This document shows, piece by piece, positions 1 to 9,016 of a stretch of 64,000 nt of DNA. Origin of the DNA: Prosthecomicrobium sp. N25 (lineage in GTDB: Bacteria; Pseudomonadota; Alphaproteobacteria; Rhizobiales; Ancalomicrobiaceae); the NCBI RefSeq assembly GCF_037203705.1, contig NZ_JBBCAT010000004.1, positions 186,001 to 250,000 on the forward strand, in the 5' to 3' direction. A model generated the notes under the pieces. It was given only the letters and a program-made list of their open reading frames with translations. It made no database searches and was not told the origin of the DNA. Position 1 is the first letter of the stretch. The number at the start of each line of letters is the position of its first letter. Made by a program: the position numbers and the translations under genes.

Positions 1-1576
1 CACTCGCAAGCAGAAGAAGCGTGACGATGATCATAACGCATTAAGGGCTCTTGCTCTATCCGAGGATCAACTTACCAAGCACTTCTCAGACGTTTTCAGT
101 GATACCTTCAGATCGCTCCGGAAGCTCGGGTATCCGGGACTTGCTAACCCCTCACTAGAAATTCGCGCAGCACTTAAAATTGAAAGGCTGATGGGAGACC
201 ACCAGACGAAGGTTCACTACCTTCTAGAGGAAGCGACCGCCGAAGCCGAAGCACTGATGCTTCCCGACAACTACAACGGATTGGGTTTCAAAAACCTGAT
301 TTACATGGGCGTCGAACTGCTCGATCTCCATTCGGCCTGGGCCACGACCGAAGAAGGCGAGGAAGATAAGCGCCAGCCAATCCATTTGGTTTTTATTGAG
401 GAGCCGGAGGCCCACATGCATGCCCAGCTCCAGCAAGCATTCGTGCGCAAACTTACAGACTTGATCCCGCCGCGAGGCAAGGACGGGTACTCGACGCAAT
501 TCGTTATCACAACCCATTCGGCCCATATTTTATACGAGCGAGGATTCAGGCCGATACGTTACTTCCGAAGATCAAGCGAGACGGGCTCAAGGCAAAATTC
601 GAATATATTCAATCTCTCTGTATTCTATGACCGGAATGAGCCTGACCGCGACTTTCTAGAGCGTTATATGAAGCTCACGCACTGTGACATGTTTTTTGCG
701 GATGCAGCAATTCTGGTTGAGGGGAACGTTGAAAGGCTGGTACTCCCGCTTATGATTGCACAAAGCGCGAAGAAACTTGGCGCCGCGTACCTAAGTATCC
801 TGGAAGTCGGTGGCGCTTTTGCCTTCCGCTTCCGTCGGCTGATTGAGTTCTTGGGCCTACCCACGTTGATCATCACGGACTTAGATAGCGTTTATCCAGT
901 GCCGTCGAAGTTGGAGGGCGAGGACGCAGTCAAGGCTGCCGATGCTGCGGAGTCGAGCGACGATGAAGATGAGGAGGACGAACCCGACGCAAAACAAGAA
1001 GCAGATGGCAGTCCCAAACCGAGACCTCGTTCAAAGTGCCCGGCTACAACACCGGGTGCAGTGACCGCGAACCAAACGCTGCGACAATGGCTCCCCGGAA
1101 AGACGTCTGTCGAAGACCTGCTTGCGGCTGAAATAGAGGAGCGAGTCCAGGCCCCGACGAAGGACGGTGGAGCTCATGTCATGGTGACTTACCAATGCCC
1201 TGTCAAGGCAACTTGGGGAACTACCACCCTCGAGCTCAAGAGCCGCACCCTTGAAGAAGCTTTCGCATATGAAAACCTATCGTGGTGCCAGAAAATGGAG
1301 AATCAAAGCGTTGGATTACGTTGGAAAAAATCAGGAACAATGACTCTAGGCGTCCTTGCCGCGAAAATTCATGCGCGGGTGAAGGGCGAAAGCTTCAACA
1401 AAACGAATTTTGCCCTCGGCCTCTTAGCCAGCACAGACGCAAGTTGGGTGGTTCCAGCCTACATTCGGTCAGGGCTAGATTGGCTAGCAACGCATTTGGC
1501 TATCGCCGAAGGCACGCTGGATTCACCAGTTTCAACAGCTGTTTCCGCGCCCAAAGCGGTGGAGGTAGCTCAATGA
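1..1576 (+). CDS. OLD-family ATP-dependent endonuclease, Gabija GajA-like (5' end outside window)
   Basis: The reading frame is open from base 2, so the N-terminus and Walker A lie before the window. Visible parts are an ABC-type Walker B (IHLVFIEEPEAH, near 380-415), an H-loop-like ITTHSAHIL (near 506-530), and then a TOPRIM domain: the glutamate motif VEGNVE at 716-733 and acidic pair DLD at 878-886. A very acidic Asp/Glu linker follows (about 940-1000) before a C-terminal region of unclear fold. This order is that of OLD nucleases, in which the ATPase controls a DNA-cutting TOPRIM domain. The stop overlaps the start of a UvrD-like helicase by 4 bases (ATGA), the pairing known for class 2 OLD/Gabija anti-phage systems. 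GC is well below that of the core genes. The family call is firm; the defence role is inferred from the pairing. Confidence 0.85.
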   Translation, partial: TRKQKKRDDDHNALRALALSEDQLTKHFSDVFSDTFRSLRKLGYPGLANPSLEIRAALKIERLMGDHQTKVHYLLEEATAEAEALMLPDNYNGLGFKNLIYMGVELLDLHSAWATTEEGEEDKRQPIHLVFIEEPEAHMHAQLQQAFVRKLTDLIPPRGKDGYSTQFVITTHSAHILYERGFRPIRYFRRSSETGSRQNSNIFNLSVFYDRNEPDRDFLERYMKLTHCDMFFADAAILVEGNVERLVLPLMIAQSAKKLGAAYLSILEVGGAFAFRFRRLIEFLGLPTLIITDLDSVYPVPSKLEGEDAVKAADAAESSDDEDEEDEPDAKQEADGSPKPRPRSKCPATTPGAVTANQTLRQWLPGKTSVEDLLAAEIEERVQAPTKDGGAHVMVTYQCPVKATWGTTTLELKSRTLEEAFAYENLSWCQKMENQSVGLRWKKSGTMTLGVLAAKIHARVKGESFNKTNFALGLLASTDASWVVPAYIRSGLDWLATHLAIAEGTLDSPVSTAVSAPKAVEVAQ

Positions 1577-3474
1577 CAAGCCGCGTAGGCAAGCCGGATA
1601 CGCCAGCCGATGTCCAACTTCGAGCACTCCTCGATGCCGGTGCATCTACAGGCTTCGTGATGGTCGCGGGCGCAGGCTCGGGAAAGACGACGTCCATTGT
1701 CAAGGCGCTCGACCATCTACGAGTTACGCGTGGTTCCCTTCTCCGCCAGCGCTCACAAAAAATAGCATGTATAACGTACACCGAACTCGCGGTTGCCGAG
1801 ATTTGGGGGGATGTCGGCAACGACCCGTTATTCCACGTTTCAACCATCCATAGCTTTCTGTGGACCGCCTTGAAGCCGTTCCAGGCGGACATCGCGCTTT
1901 GGGTGGACAGACGCTTGGATCAGAAGATCGAAGACACGGAACAGAAGATTGCCGCATTCACTACTCGAACGCAAGCGAAGACGAGGATCCAAGCGGCAGG
2001 AGATGTTGAACGATACCGCGAACAAAAGAAGAGTATCAAATCTGTTGCACTGTTCAATTATGGGGTCGGCAGCGATTACGCTAGTGGCGTTCTAGGACAC
2101 GATGACGTAATTAAGCTTTCAACCGAGTTGATACAAAAGCACCACCTAATCGCAAAGGTCGTTGGGCAAAAATTTCCATACATATTCGTCGATGAAAGTC
2201 AGGACACGGTCCCGGACGTCGTTGCTGCTCTGAAAGCGATTTCAAGAGCCCTCGGACCGAAGTTTTGCCTCGGTTTCATTGGTGATCCGATGCAGAAGAT
2301 CTACACGACAGGCGCTGGTGCAATAGAACCGCTTCCCGACTGGAAGGTAATAGAAAAACCCGAGAATTTTCGCTGTCCGATTACGGTTCTCAAGGTCATC
2401 AACAACATTCGAGCGGGCGGCGACGGTCTGGTCCAAACGGGTGGCAAGTCCAAGCTTGTTGGCGATGAGCGAGTACCGGTTGAGGGGACTGCCAGAATTT
2501 TCGTGGTTCCGAAAGACAACCGAAAGGAGCGCCTTTCCGCAATTCGGAAGTGGCTCGCCGACAAGAACGACGATCCGCTTTGGCTTAGTGATGCCCCAGA
2601 CGCCGACGTAAAGGTACTCGTGATCGCCCATCGTATGGCGGCTAGTCGCCTTGGCTTCGGGAGGATCTACGAGGCTTTCCATGACAAAACGTCAGAAACT
2701 ACTAAAGACGGTTTTGATGAAGGCACCCACTGGTCGGTCCAGCCGTTTCTCAAGTTGATGATGCCGCTCGTGCTAGCGCACGAAGCGGACGATCAGTTCC
2801 AAGTAATGAACCTCTTCAGAAAATATTCGCCTTCGCTACAACGAGACTATCTGCGGTCGAATTCGCTTCCGAAAATCCTTAAGGAGCTCGATACAAAGGG
2901 CAAAACACTAGCCGAAACATGCGGTAGAACGTCCACTACTCTGGTCTATACGGCTTTGAAACACATAGCGGACGCGAGGATGTTTCGTCTGGATGATCGG
3001 CTTGTAGCGGCTATGGCGGAATATAATGATGGCGGTCCGCCGACGGATTCAGGAGACGTGTCGGCCGTGCAAAAGCTTCTTCACGCTCCGGTAAGCGAGT
3101 TATGGGGCTACCGAACCTACGTTGAGGAGCAGTCTCCGTTTGAGACACATCAAGGTGTCAAGGGAGCGGAGTTTGCTCGTGTGTTGACCATCATTGATGA
3201 TGAGGAGGGGCGGCATAATCAATTCTCATACGGGAAGCTCTTTGGAATTACCCCTCCATCGGATACCGATGAAGCTAATGTGCGCGAAGGTAAGGAGACG
3301 ACGCTTGATCGCACTCGCCGGCTTCTCTATGTCTGCTGTTCACGAGCTGGTCAAGATCTTGCTGTGGCCTTCTTCGCCGACGATCCAACAGCTGCTCATA
3401 AGGCGATTGTTGACCTTAATCTTTTCCCAGCCGAAGATGTTCACAATCATGTCGAAGTAGTATCACATGATTAA
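1573..3474 (+). CDS. UvrD/Rep-like superfamily 1 helicase, Gabija GajB-like
   Basis: A 633-residue helicase. I chose the ATG at 1573, which overlaps the OLD stop; the frame is open further upstream, but that part lies over the OLD gene. SF1 motifs are complete: Walker A GAGSGKTT (residues 33-40), motif II FVDESQDT (Asp207-Glu208), motif III GDPMQKIY (near 237), motif IV-like ENFRCP (near 263), motif V VKGAEFARV (near 529) and motif VI RRLLYVCCSRA (near 582). It probably unwinds or senses DNA ends and nucleotides together with the upstream OLD nuclease. It is longer than the roughly 500-residue reference GajB, so it may belong to a divergent Gabija branch or a related class 2 OLD-helicase system. 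Codon use is AT-richer than in the chromosomal genes downstream, consistent with transfer. Confidence 0.85.
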   Translation: MTSRVGKPDTPADVQLRALLDAGASTGFVMVAGAGSGKTTSIVKALDHLRVTRGSLLRQRSQKIACITYTELAVAEIWGDVGNDPLFHVSTIHSFLWTALKPFQADIALWVDRRLDQKIEDTEQKIAAFTTRTQAKTRIQAAGDVERYREQKKSIKSVALFNYGVGSDYASGVLGHDDVIKLSTELIQKHHLIAKVVGQKFPYIFVDESQDTVPDVVAALKAISRALGPKFCLGFIGDPMQKIYTTGAGAIEPLPDWKVIEKPENFRCPITVLKVINNIRAGGDGLVQTGGKSKLVGDERVPVEGTARIFVVPKDNRKERLSAIRKWLADKNDDPLWLSDAPDADVKVLVIAHRMAASRLGFGRIYEAFHDKTSETTKDGFDEGTHWSVQPFLKLMMPLVLAHEADDQFQVMNLFRKYSPSLQRDYLRSNSLPKILKELDTKGKTLAETCGRTSTTLVYTALKHIADARMFRLDDRLVAAMAEYNDGGPPTDSGDVSAVQKLLHAPVSELWGYRTYVEEQSPFETHQGVKGAEFARVLTIIDDEEGRHNQFSYGKLFGITPPSDTDEANVREGKETTLDRTRRLLYVCCSRAGQDLAVAFFADDPTAAHKAIVDLNLFPAEDVHNHVEVVSHD

Positions 3475-3674
3475 CTAATCGGTACAAATCAGAATTTTGA
3501 CTTCATATCCACTCTGGACATCAGAGTCATACGTTCGGCTCCTATTCGTCTTCTTGCTGTTATTCGCGTGTGTTTTGCCCGCGCACGCTCGGCTTAAGCG
3601 CCTTCTCTGAAGAGCGATCGTAGTGAGAGCGGCAAAGAATAAGTTCGTGAGCCGCTGGTTAAACGGGCTGTTTT

Positions 3675-3749
<75 letters not shown>

Positions 3750-3836
3750 CCACTGGGGCACCGCGTCCGGTGCCCGTTCGGTACTCGATCCGGACCGACG
3801 CGCCTTAAGCGCATGATCCGACTCGTCTTCTAGCGC

Positions 3837-3886
3837 GCCGGCCCTCCGATTACAAAACCGCTGCTCTACCGCTGAGCTATGCCGGC
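3837..3886 (-). pseudogene. truncated tRNA-Thr-like remnant
   Basis: On the minus strand the first 38 or so bases match a tRNA-Thr: 5' acceptor GCCGGCA, D-arm GCTC/GAGC and anticodon loop TTTTGTAA. The 3' side of the anticodon stem and the entire T-arm are missing. A GCCGGC shortly after could mimic the 3' acceptor strand, as if the middle had been deleted. It starts about 90 bases upstream (in tRNA orientation) of the intact tRNA-Thr. It cannot fold as a working tRNA and is best read as the scar of a duplication or past integration event. Confidence 0.65.
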
Positions 3887-4032
3887 TCGGGGCGTCGGAT
3901 TAGCACAAAGGCGGCCGGGTGTGCACCCCTCGGCGGGGGCTGTCGGTAATCGGGTGGCGGGCGGGGGGCTGGAGGCTCGATGCTTCTCGGGAACGGTGAC
4001 CGCCGGGGTCGCCGCGAGCGAGGAGAGAAGCC

Positions 4033-4557
4033 ATGTCGTCGACTGCCGAAGCCGTCCCGTTCCGCATCCGCGGGCTCGCCCCCGACGGCTTCGCCCCGGT
4101 GTTCGCGATGAGCGACGGGGAACTCGCCGCGGCTGGAGCCCTGCGGGTCGTCGCGGATGCGCCGGATTCGTTTCCGTGCCGGATCACGCTCGCCGACGCG
4201 GAGGTCGGCGAGGAGCTCGTGCTCCTCAACTATACGCACCAGCCGACCCGCAGCCCCTACGGGGCGCGGGGGCCCATCTACGTGCGGCGGCGAGGGCTCG
4301 AGCTCGGGGCGGCGCTGGCGCGCGGGACGGTGCCGGCGGCGATCGCGCGGCGGCTCCTGTCGGTCCGGGCCTACGACCGCGCGGGCCTGATCGTCGACGC
4401 CGAGGTCGTGGAGGGGACGGAGCTCGCGGCGCTCGCGCCGGCCTGGCTCGGCCGCGAGGCGGTCGATGTCCTGCACGTGCACTTCGCCCGCCGCGGCTGC
4501 TTCGCGGCGGTGGTCGAGCGGGACCCGGCGGCGCATCCCGACGGGCCGCGCGGGTGA
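4033..4557 (+). CDS. DUF1203 domain protein
   Basis: A 174-residue soluble protein with the DUF1203 pattern: PFRIRGLAPDGFAPVF at the start, then FPCRITLADAEVGEELVLLN and SPYGARGPIYVR. The C-terminal half contains VLHVHFARRGCFAAVV. The family has no known reaction. The ATG at 4033 follows a good ribosome site (GAGGAGAG). It stands alone, convergent with rlmB and next to the tRNA-Thr pair, and its high GC matches the chromosome rather than the foreign segment. Confidence 0.75.
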   Translation: MSSTAEAVPFRIRGLAPDGFAPVFAMSDGELAAAGALRVVADAPDSFPCRITLADAEVGEELVLLNYTHQPTRSPYGARGPIYVRRRGLELGAALARGTVPAAIARRLLSVRAYDRAGLIVDAEVVEGTELAALAPAWLGREAVDVLHVHFARRGCFAAVVERDPAAHPDGPRG

Positions 4558-4580
4558 CCGGACGCGACGGCCGGGCGCGG

Positions 4581-5390
4581 TCAGCCGCGCCGGCGTCCGA
4601 CGAGGTAGAGCGCCAGCACGGCGGCGTTGGAGACGTTGAGGCTCTTAATGGGGCCGGGCAGGTCGAGCCGCGCCAGGGTGTCGCAGGCCTCGCGGGTCAC
4701 CGGCCGGAGGCCCTTCCCCTCGGAGCCGAGCACCAGCACGGTCCGGGCCCCGGGCGCGACGGCTTCCAGGGGCTCCGCACCCTCGCTGTCGAGGCCGATC
4801 ACCGTGAAGCCCTCGGAGCGGAGCTGGTGGAGGGCCTTGGCGAGGTTGACCACCTCGATGTGGGTCAGGAGATCGACGGCGCCGGACGCCGCCTTGGCGA
4901 GGACGCCGGTCTCGTCCGGGCTGTGGCGGGTCGTGGTCATCAGCGCATCGGCGCCGAGGGCGACGGCGGAGCGCATCACGGCGCCCACGTTGTGCGGGTC
5001 CGTGACCTGGTCGAGTGCGAGCACCAACCGCGCCCGGCCGAGCTCGGAAAGCCGGTCGGAGGCGAGGGTCTCCGTCTCGATCAGGACCCCCTGGTGGACC
5101 GCGTCGGTTCCGACGCGCGCGTCGATCCAGCGCGGCTCGACCTGCTGGGGCTCCACGGGGAACACGACGCCGCGCTCCCTCAGGCGCGCCTCGGCGTTGC
5201 GCGTCACGTAGACGGCGTGGACGACGCGCTTCGGATTGGCGAGCGCGAGTTCCACGGTGTGGAGCCCATAGAGGAAGACGCGGCCTTCCGGCGCGCCCGT
5301 GCCCGCGCGAGACGGCCTCTTCTGGTGCACGGGCGGGCGGCTCGGGCGCCGGCCGGGCCGGGCGCTGCGCTCTGGACGTGTATCGGACAT
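4581..5390 (-). CDS. rlmB: 23S rRNA (guanosine-2'-O-)-methyltransferase, SpoU/TrmH family
   Basis: A 269-residue SPOUT enzyme that probably 2'-O-methylates a guanosine in the 23S rRNA peptidyl-transferase loop using S-adenosylmethionine. After an Arg/Pro-rich head (1-35) comes the substrate-binding domain starting YGLHTVE (41-47). The three SpoU motifs follow: DPHNVGAVMRSA (131-142), VLGSEGKGL (220-228) and SLNVSNAAVLALY (250-262), which form the trefoil knot. The ATG at 5390 is preferred to one at 5504 because family members start close to the YGxH block. A tRNA methylase of the same family cannot be excluded. Confidence 0.9.
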   Translation of the reverse strand: MSDTRPERSARPGRRPSRPPVHQKRPSRAGTGAPEGRVFLYGLHTVELALANPKRVVHAVYVTRNAEARLRERGVVFPVEPQQVEPRWIDARVGTDAVHQGVLIETETLASDRLSELGRARLVLALDQVTDPHNVGAVMRSAVALGADALMTTTRHSPDETGVLAKAASGAVDLLTHIEVVNLAKALHQLRSEGFTVIGLDSEGAEPLEAVAPGARTVLVLGSEGKGLRPVTREACDTLARLDLPGPIKSLNVSNAAVLALYLVGRRRG

Positions 5391-5663
5391 CGGCCGGGTC
5401 TCCGCCTTGGTCGTGCCGGTGTCGGCCCCGCACGGATTCGCCGGAACACTAGGCCCCAGGGCCGTCCGGTTGTCGAGCCGCCCCATGCGGGAGCGCATCC
5501 TCAAGAGGCGCGGTCGCCCGAGCGAGAGGCGTCCTGCTCAATTTGAAAGATTTTCTTGTCTGTTTTTCTTAAATCATTTGGTCATCAAGCTCCGATCTCC
5601 ATGTTGCCGACGAGCTTACGTAACGTTATATGGTCGTCGATGACATCGACGTTTGAAGTTACG

Positions 5664-8000
5664 ATGATGAATCGGCGTTCGACGACAGGTAAACGGAACG
5701 TGTTGACTTCGGGTCTCGCCGCGGCGGTGTTGGCCGGGGTGACGCTGGCGCATTCGGCCGCCGAAGCCCAGTTCGTGGTGGACCGGGATCCGGTGCGCGT
5801 GCGCGACGCGGCGATCGCGCGCGCCCGCAGCCTGGACCTGCGGCCCGTCCTCGGCCCGAACTGGGGCAACGGCAAGTTCGACGCCTGGACCGACTATCTC
5901 GTCGGCGACAGCACCGAGGCGCAGTATCTGGCGGCCGCCGTTCCGCCGGACTACCGGTTCGACGACGCCTGGGGATTCGCGCGGCTTCCCGGCCAGCGCG
6001 TGAACTACGCGGAAACCCGGGGCTCCTGCTATCTCGGGCTCGCGCCCGTCAATCCGCTGGCCGCGCGGTTCGCCAAGACCGGCGCCGCCAAATATGCCGC
6101 GCGCTATCTCGCCGTCGTGCGGGACATGGCCGTCAACGAGCGAGCCGCGCTGGCCGGCCAGCCGCGATCGATTCTGAACGGCGTTCGAGGCTGCGCGCGC
6201 GACCTCGCGTCGGGCAATGCCGAGGCTCTGCTGATGTACGGGTGGAGCGTCAACGCCTTCGCGTCGGGCTTCGGCGGCCTCGCCAAGACGCTTGGACGGA
6301 GCCCGCGCCCCTGGGACGACGGCGCCGTCGCCCCGGTCACCGCCGCGCTCACGGCGGCCGACCGCGACCTCGTCGATGCCGGGCTCACATTCGAGGCGGT
6401 CGGCGGCTTCGCCACCACCGTCGCACCGTTGCTTCTGAAATACTACGAGGTGCCGGGCCGGGTCCTGAACCAGCGTGCCAGCGCCCTAGCGGGGCTCGGC
6501 CTGGTCGGCTACACCTTCATCGACCACCCGGACGTCCTGCCGCTCGTCCCGCGCATCGGCGCCGCGATCGACCAGCTGGCGACCGAAAGCGTCTACGCCG
6601 ACGGCGGCCTCGTCGAGGCCTCCTTCAACTACAACTGGGCCACGGTGGACGACCTCCGGCGGCTCGCCGGGCTCCGGCACATCTTCCCCTGGGCGGGCAA
6701 GGCCGCCATGCTCGGGGAGCGCTTCGACCTCGCCATGGCGGCCATCGCGGCGCCCGGCGGCGGCCTTCCGCAGGTCGGCAACACGCTGTGGAACAAGGGC
6801 CGCAAGCCGACGCCCCACACCTTCGGGTTGACCTCCCTGACCTTGCCGTACAGCGGCTACACGGCCCTGCGTTCCGGCTGGGACGACGCGGCCTCCTATC
6901 TGTTCTTCTACAACTGGCGCGATGCGCACGGTCACGCCATGGCGGGCAGCAATTCCATCCAGCTCGCCGCCGGCGGCCGGCGCCTGCTCGTGGCCGGCGG
7001 GATACCGAACTATTCCGGCCTGAACGCGGAGTACCCGGCCTCCGTCGCCTATCTGTCCGAAGCTTCCACCTACAAGACGAGTACGGTGCTGGTGGACAAC
7101 CAATCGCAGTCGCACGGCAACACCGCGGGCTTGCGCATGATCGCCGGCAAGCCCGACCGGGAACGGGCCGCGCTCTTCCCCGTCGACGCCCGATTCTCCA
7201 CATCGAGCCGCTTCGACTTCACGGAGGGCCTCTACACGGGGGGCTACGGCCCGGTGACCGATACCCAGCACTGGCGCGGGGTGGTGTTCTTGCGCAATCC
7301 GGCGCTGTGGGTGGTGGTCGACGTCCTGCGGTCGACCGGCAACCACGCCTACACCCAGGTCTGGAAGTTCGCCGAGCCGGTCACGGATGCGGGCGGCGTG
7401 CAGATCGAGGGCTTCCATCCGGAGCAGGTCTCGCTCGATCCGGCCGGCCGGCGCATCTTCACCACGGATGCCACGCCGGGGGCCGTCAACCTGTCGATCC
7501 GCCAGTTCGGTCCGAGCCTCGGCTACGCCCGCCACTGGGGTGCCGACAAGGGTCCCTTCGGCTACGTCGGCAAGACCTTCTCGACCGGCCTCGGCTTCTC
7601 GCCCGACGTCCATGCCACCTTCGGCGGCCGCGGCGACCAGGTCGTCGTCTCCGTCATCAGGGCCACGCCCAGCGCCGTGGGGGACGACGGGATCAGGGGG
7701 GTGACCGCCGTCTCGGGCGCGGGCGTGACCGGCGCGGACCTCGTCTTCGACGACTCGTTCGTGTCGGTGCGTGCCGGCGCCCGGGGGACCGCGTCCATCC
7801 GCGGCTCGACCTGCGGGGCCGCCAATCTGGTCGTCACGGTGACGCAGGGCGCCGCCAGGGACTCGATCGTGATCGGCGACCCTGCCGTCCCCGCCTGCAG
7901 CTACCAGACGGTGGCGGGCCGGAGGACCCCGGTGTCGAAGCCGAGCCTCTTCAGGTGGTCGACGTCCGCAGACGGAACGCTCACACCGGTCTATCGCTGA
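5664..8000 (+). CDS. secreted heparinase II/III-like protein
   Basis: About 778 residues. A clear signal peptide (residues about 1-35: basic NRRSTTGKR, hydrophobic core, cleavage near AEA-Q) directs it out of the cytoplasm. The middle resembles an alpha/alpha-toroid polysaccharide-lyase fold. Near residues 420-445, DAHGHAMAG followed by SIQLAAGGRRLLV resembles the heparinase II/III block, where a His-Gly-His segment precedes 'l.a.Gr.ll'. The C-terminal third is beta-rich. The expected Asp after the second His is not seen, so activity is uncertain. The start could be 5664 or 5667 (tandem ATG); 5556 is open but lies before the signal peptide. It has no sugar-uptake or regulator neighbours, so the substrate is unknown. 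The upstream 270 bases are AT-rich near 5540-5660. Confidence 0.65.
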   Translation: MMNRRSTTGKRNVLTSGLAAAVLAGVTLAHSAAEAQFVVDRDPVRVRDAAIARARSLDLRPVLGPNWGNGKFDAWTDYLVGDSTEAQYLAAAVPPDYRFDDAWGFARLPGQRVNYAETRGSCYLGLAPVNPLAARFAKTGAAKYAARYLAVVRDMAVNERAALAGQPRSILNGVRGCARDLASGNAEALLMYGWSVNAFASGFGGLAKTLGRSPRPWDDGAVAPVTAALTAADRDLVDAGLTFEAVGGFATTVAPLLLKYYEVPGRVLNQRASALAGLGLVGYTFIDHPDVLPLVPRIGAAIDQLATESVYADGGLVEASFNYNWATVDDLRRLAGLRHIFPWAGKAAMLGERFDLAMAAIAAPGGGLPQVGNTLWNKGRKPTPHTFGLTSLTLPYSGYTALRSGWDDAASYLFFYNWRDAHGHAMAGSNSIQLAAGGRRLLVAGGIPNYSGLNAEYPASVAYLSEASTYKTSTVLVDNQSQSHGNTAGLRMIAGKPDRERAALFPVDARFSTSSRFDFTEGLYTGGYGPVTDTQHWRGVVFLRNPALWVVVDVLRSTGNHAYTQVWKFAEPVTDAGGVQIEGFHPEQVSLDPAGRRIFTTDATPGAVNLSIRQFGPSLGYARHWGADKGPFGYVGKTFSTGLGFSPDVHATFGGRGDQVVVSVIRATPSAVGDDGIRGVTAVSGAGVTGADLVFDDSFVSVRAGARGTASIRGSTCGAANLVVTVTQGAARDSIVIGDPAVPACSYQTVAGRRTPVSKPSLFRWSTSADGTLTPVYR

Positions 8001-8083
8001 CGGCCGGGCGGGAGGCGGGCGGCGGTCCGGGCCGCGGCGTCTCCGCGTGCCTAGAAATCGGTTCGCCTGCCGGGTGTTGGTGG

Positions 8084-8112
8084 TTGACAGGGCCGGACCG
8101 GCTCGCCATAAA
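8084..8112 (+). promoter_or_regulatory. candidate sigma-70-type promoter for tRNA-Tyr
   Basis: TTGACA (8084-8089), a 17-base spacer and CATAAA (8107-8112) stand about 55 bases before tRNA-Tyr. Found by eye; no start-site data. Confidence 0.6.
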
Positions 8113-8166
8113 CCCCGCCACCGAGCCTCAGGGGTCGGTCGGACGCGCCGAGGCGCCGTCCAGGGC

Positions 8167-8251
8167 GGGGGAATGTCCCGAGCGGCAAAGGGGGCGGACT
8201 GTAAATCCGCTGGCTAAGCCTTCGTAGGTTCGAGTCCTACTTCCCCCACCA
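8167..8251 (+). tRNA. tRNA-Tyr (anticodon GTA)
   Basis: An 85-base class II tRNA. The acceptor GGGGGAA pairs with TTCCCCC (8241-8247), the anticodon loop is CTGTAAA with anticodon GTA, there is a long variable arm and a T-arm GTAGG/CCTAC, and CCA is encoded. It has its own plausible promoter upstream. Confidence 0.95.
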
Positions 8252-8298
8252 ACACTATCTGCCAATTGAATTACGCTGAACGATCTACTTGATCCGAC

Positions 8299-8754
8299 TC
8301 ATCTCTGCAAGTTTTTGCGGAGTTCTTGTGCATCTGGAAGATTGTTCAAGCAGGCACTCACGATACCTCTTGTACGTTCTGCTGCACTCGATGCGTGATA
8401 GCGTGTTGTAAGCGTCGCATATCTGCTTCCTTGCGCAACGTTTATTTTATCGACGAAATCGATGAACTCAATTTCTTCTGGCGACAAAGGCGGATCTCTC
8501 CCGTTTTCTTTCAGATCGTCGTATATGCGCTTGACCCGATGGGCTCGTTTCTTCATGTGCTCCGGATCAAATCTGTAGTGGAAATAGTGGCCCTTCAGCG
8601 CAAGTTCGACGGCAACGCAGCAACAGTTCAGGAGTGGCCGGTTTGTCAGCGGCCCATACGGATTCCGCCCATCAAGGATCGAGGCAGCTTGTGAGAACGC
8701 CACTGCGTCTCTCAGGAACGTTCGCGGACTGAAATCTTCTGGATCGAGAGGCAT
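8299..8754 (-). CDS. small HEPN-like protein, function unknown
   Basis: A 151-residue helical protein with no family I can name firmly. Residues about 35-60 (LLNCCCVAVELALKGHYFHY) resemble the A-x-E-L-x-L-K helix of HEPN-type proteins. RFDPEH just after has the R-x4-H spacing of the HEPN RNase motif. The rest is charged and helical. I chose the ATG at 8754 (GAGGG upstream); the frame stays open further but runs through tRNA-Gly. Base composition is clearly AT-richer than its neighbours, and it sits between two tRNA genes, suggesting acquisition. HEPN proteins often act in toxin or defence systems, but no partner gene is next to it, so that role is only a guess. Confidence 0.55.
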   Translation of the reverse strand: MPLDPEDFSPRTFLRDAVAFSQAASILDGRNPYGPLTNRPLLNCCCVAVELALKGHYFHYRFDPEHMKKRAHRVKRIYDDLKENGRDPPLSPEEIEFIDFVDKINVAQGSRYATLTTRYHASSAAERTRGIVSACLNNLPDAQELRKNLQR

Positions 8755-8842
8755 TGAGACCCTCGTCTGGCGTGGAGCCACGAGACGGTCGCCCTGCGCG
8801 GGCTTCGAAGGGCCGAGCCTCCGAGACACCGCCACGGCCCCG

Positions 8843-8871
8843 TTGCCAAACCGGCCGGGGTCCATTATCTC
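8843..8871 (+). promoter_or_regulatory. candidate promoter for tRNA-Gly
   Basis: TTGCCA (8843-8848), 17 bases, then TATCTC (8866-8871), ending 11 bases before the tRNA. The -10 box is weak. Confidence 0.4.
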
Positions 8872-8882
8872 CGGGCGTCGCG

Positions 8883-8956
8883 GCGGGTATAGCTCAATGG
8901 TAGAGCAGCAGCCTTCCAAGCTGAATACGCGGGTTCGATTCCCGCTACCCGCTCCA
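8883..8956 (+). tRNA. tRNA-Gly (anticodon TCC)
   Basis: Acceptor GCGGGTA/TACCCGC, D-arm GCTC/GAGC, anticodon loop CTTCCAA (TCC), T-arm GCGGG/CCCGC with TTCGATT, and encoded CCA. The first anticodon-stem pair is a G-A mismatch. Confidence 0.95.
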
Positions 8957-9016
8957 ACGTCCCTGCCCGGCGGACGACGGCCGGTCCGGCCTCCCGCCCA
9001 CCACTCCGGAGCGAAG

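Noticed and set aside
3814-8302. Shared word TGATCCGACTC near both tRNA-Thr and tRNA-Tyr as possible attachment sites
   Set aside because: Only about 11 bases match, the context differs and no integrase is visible; chance is adequate.
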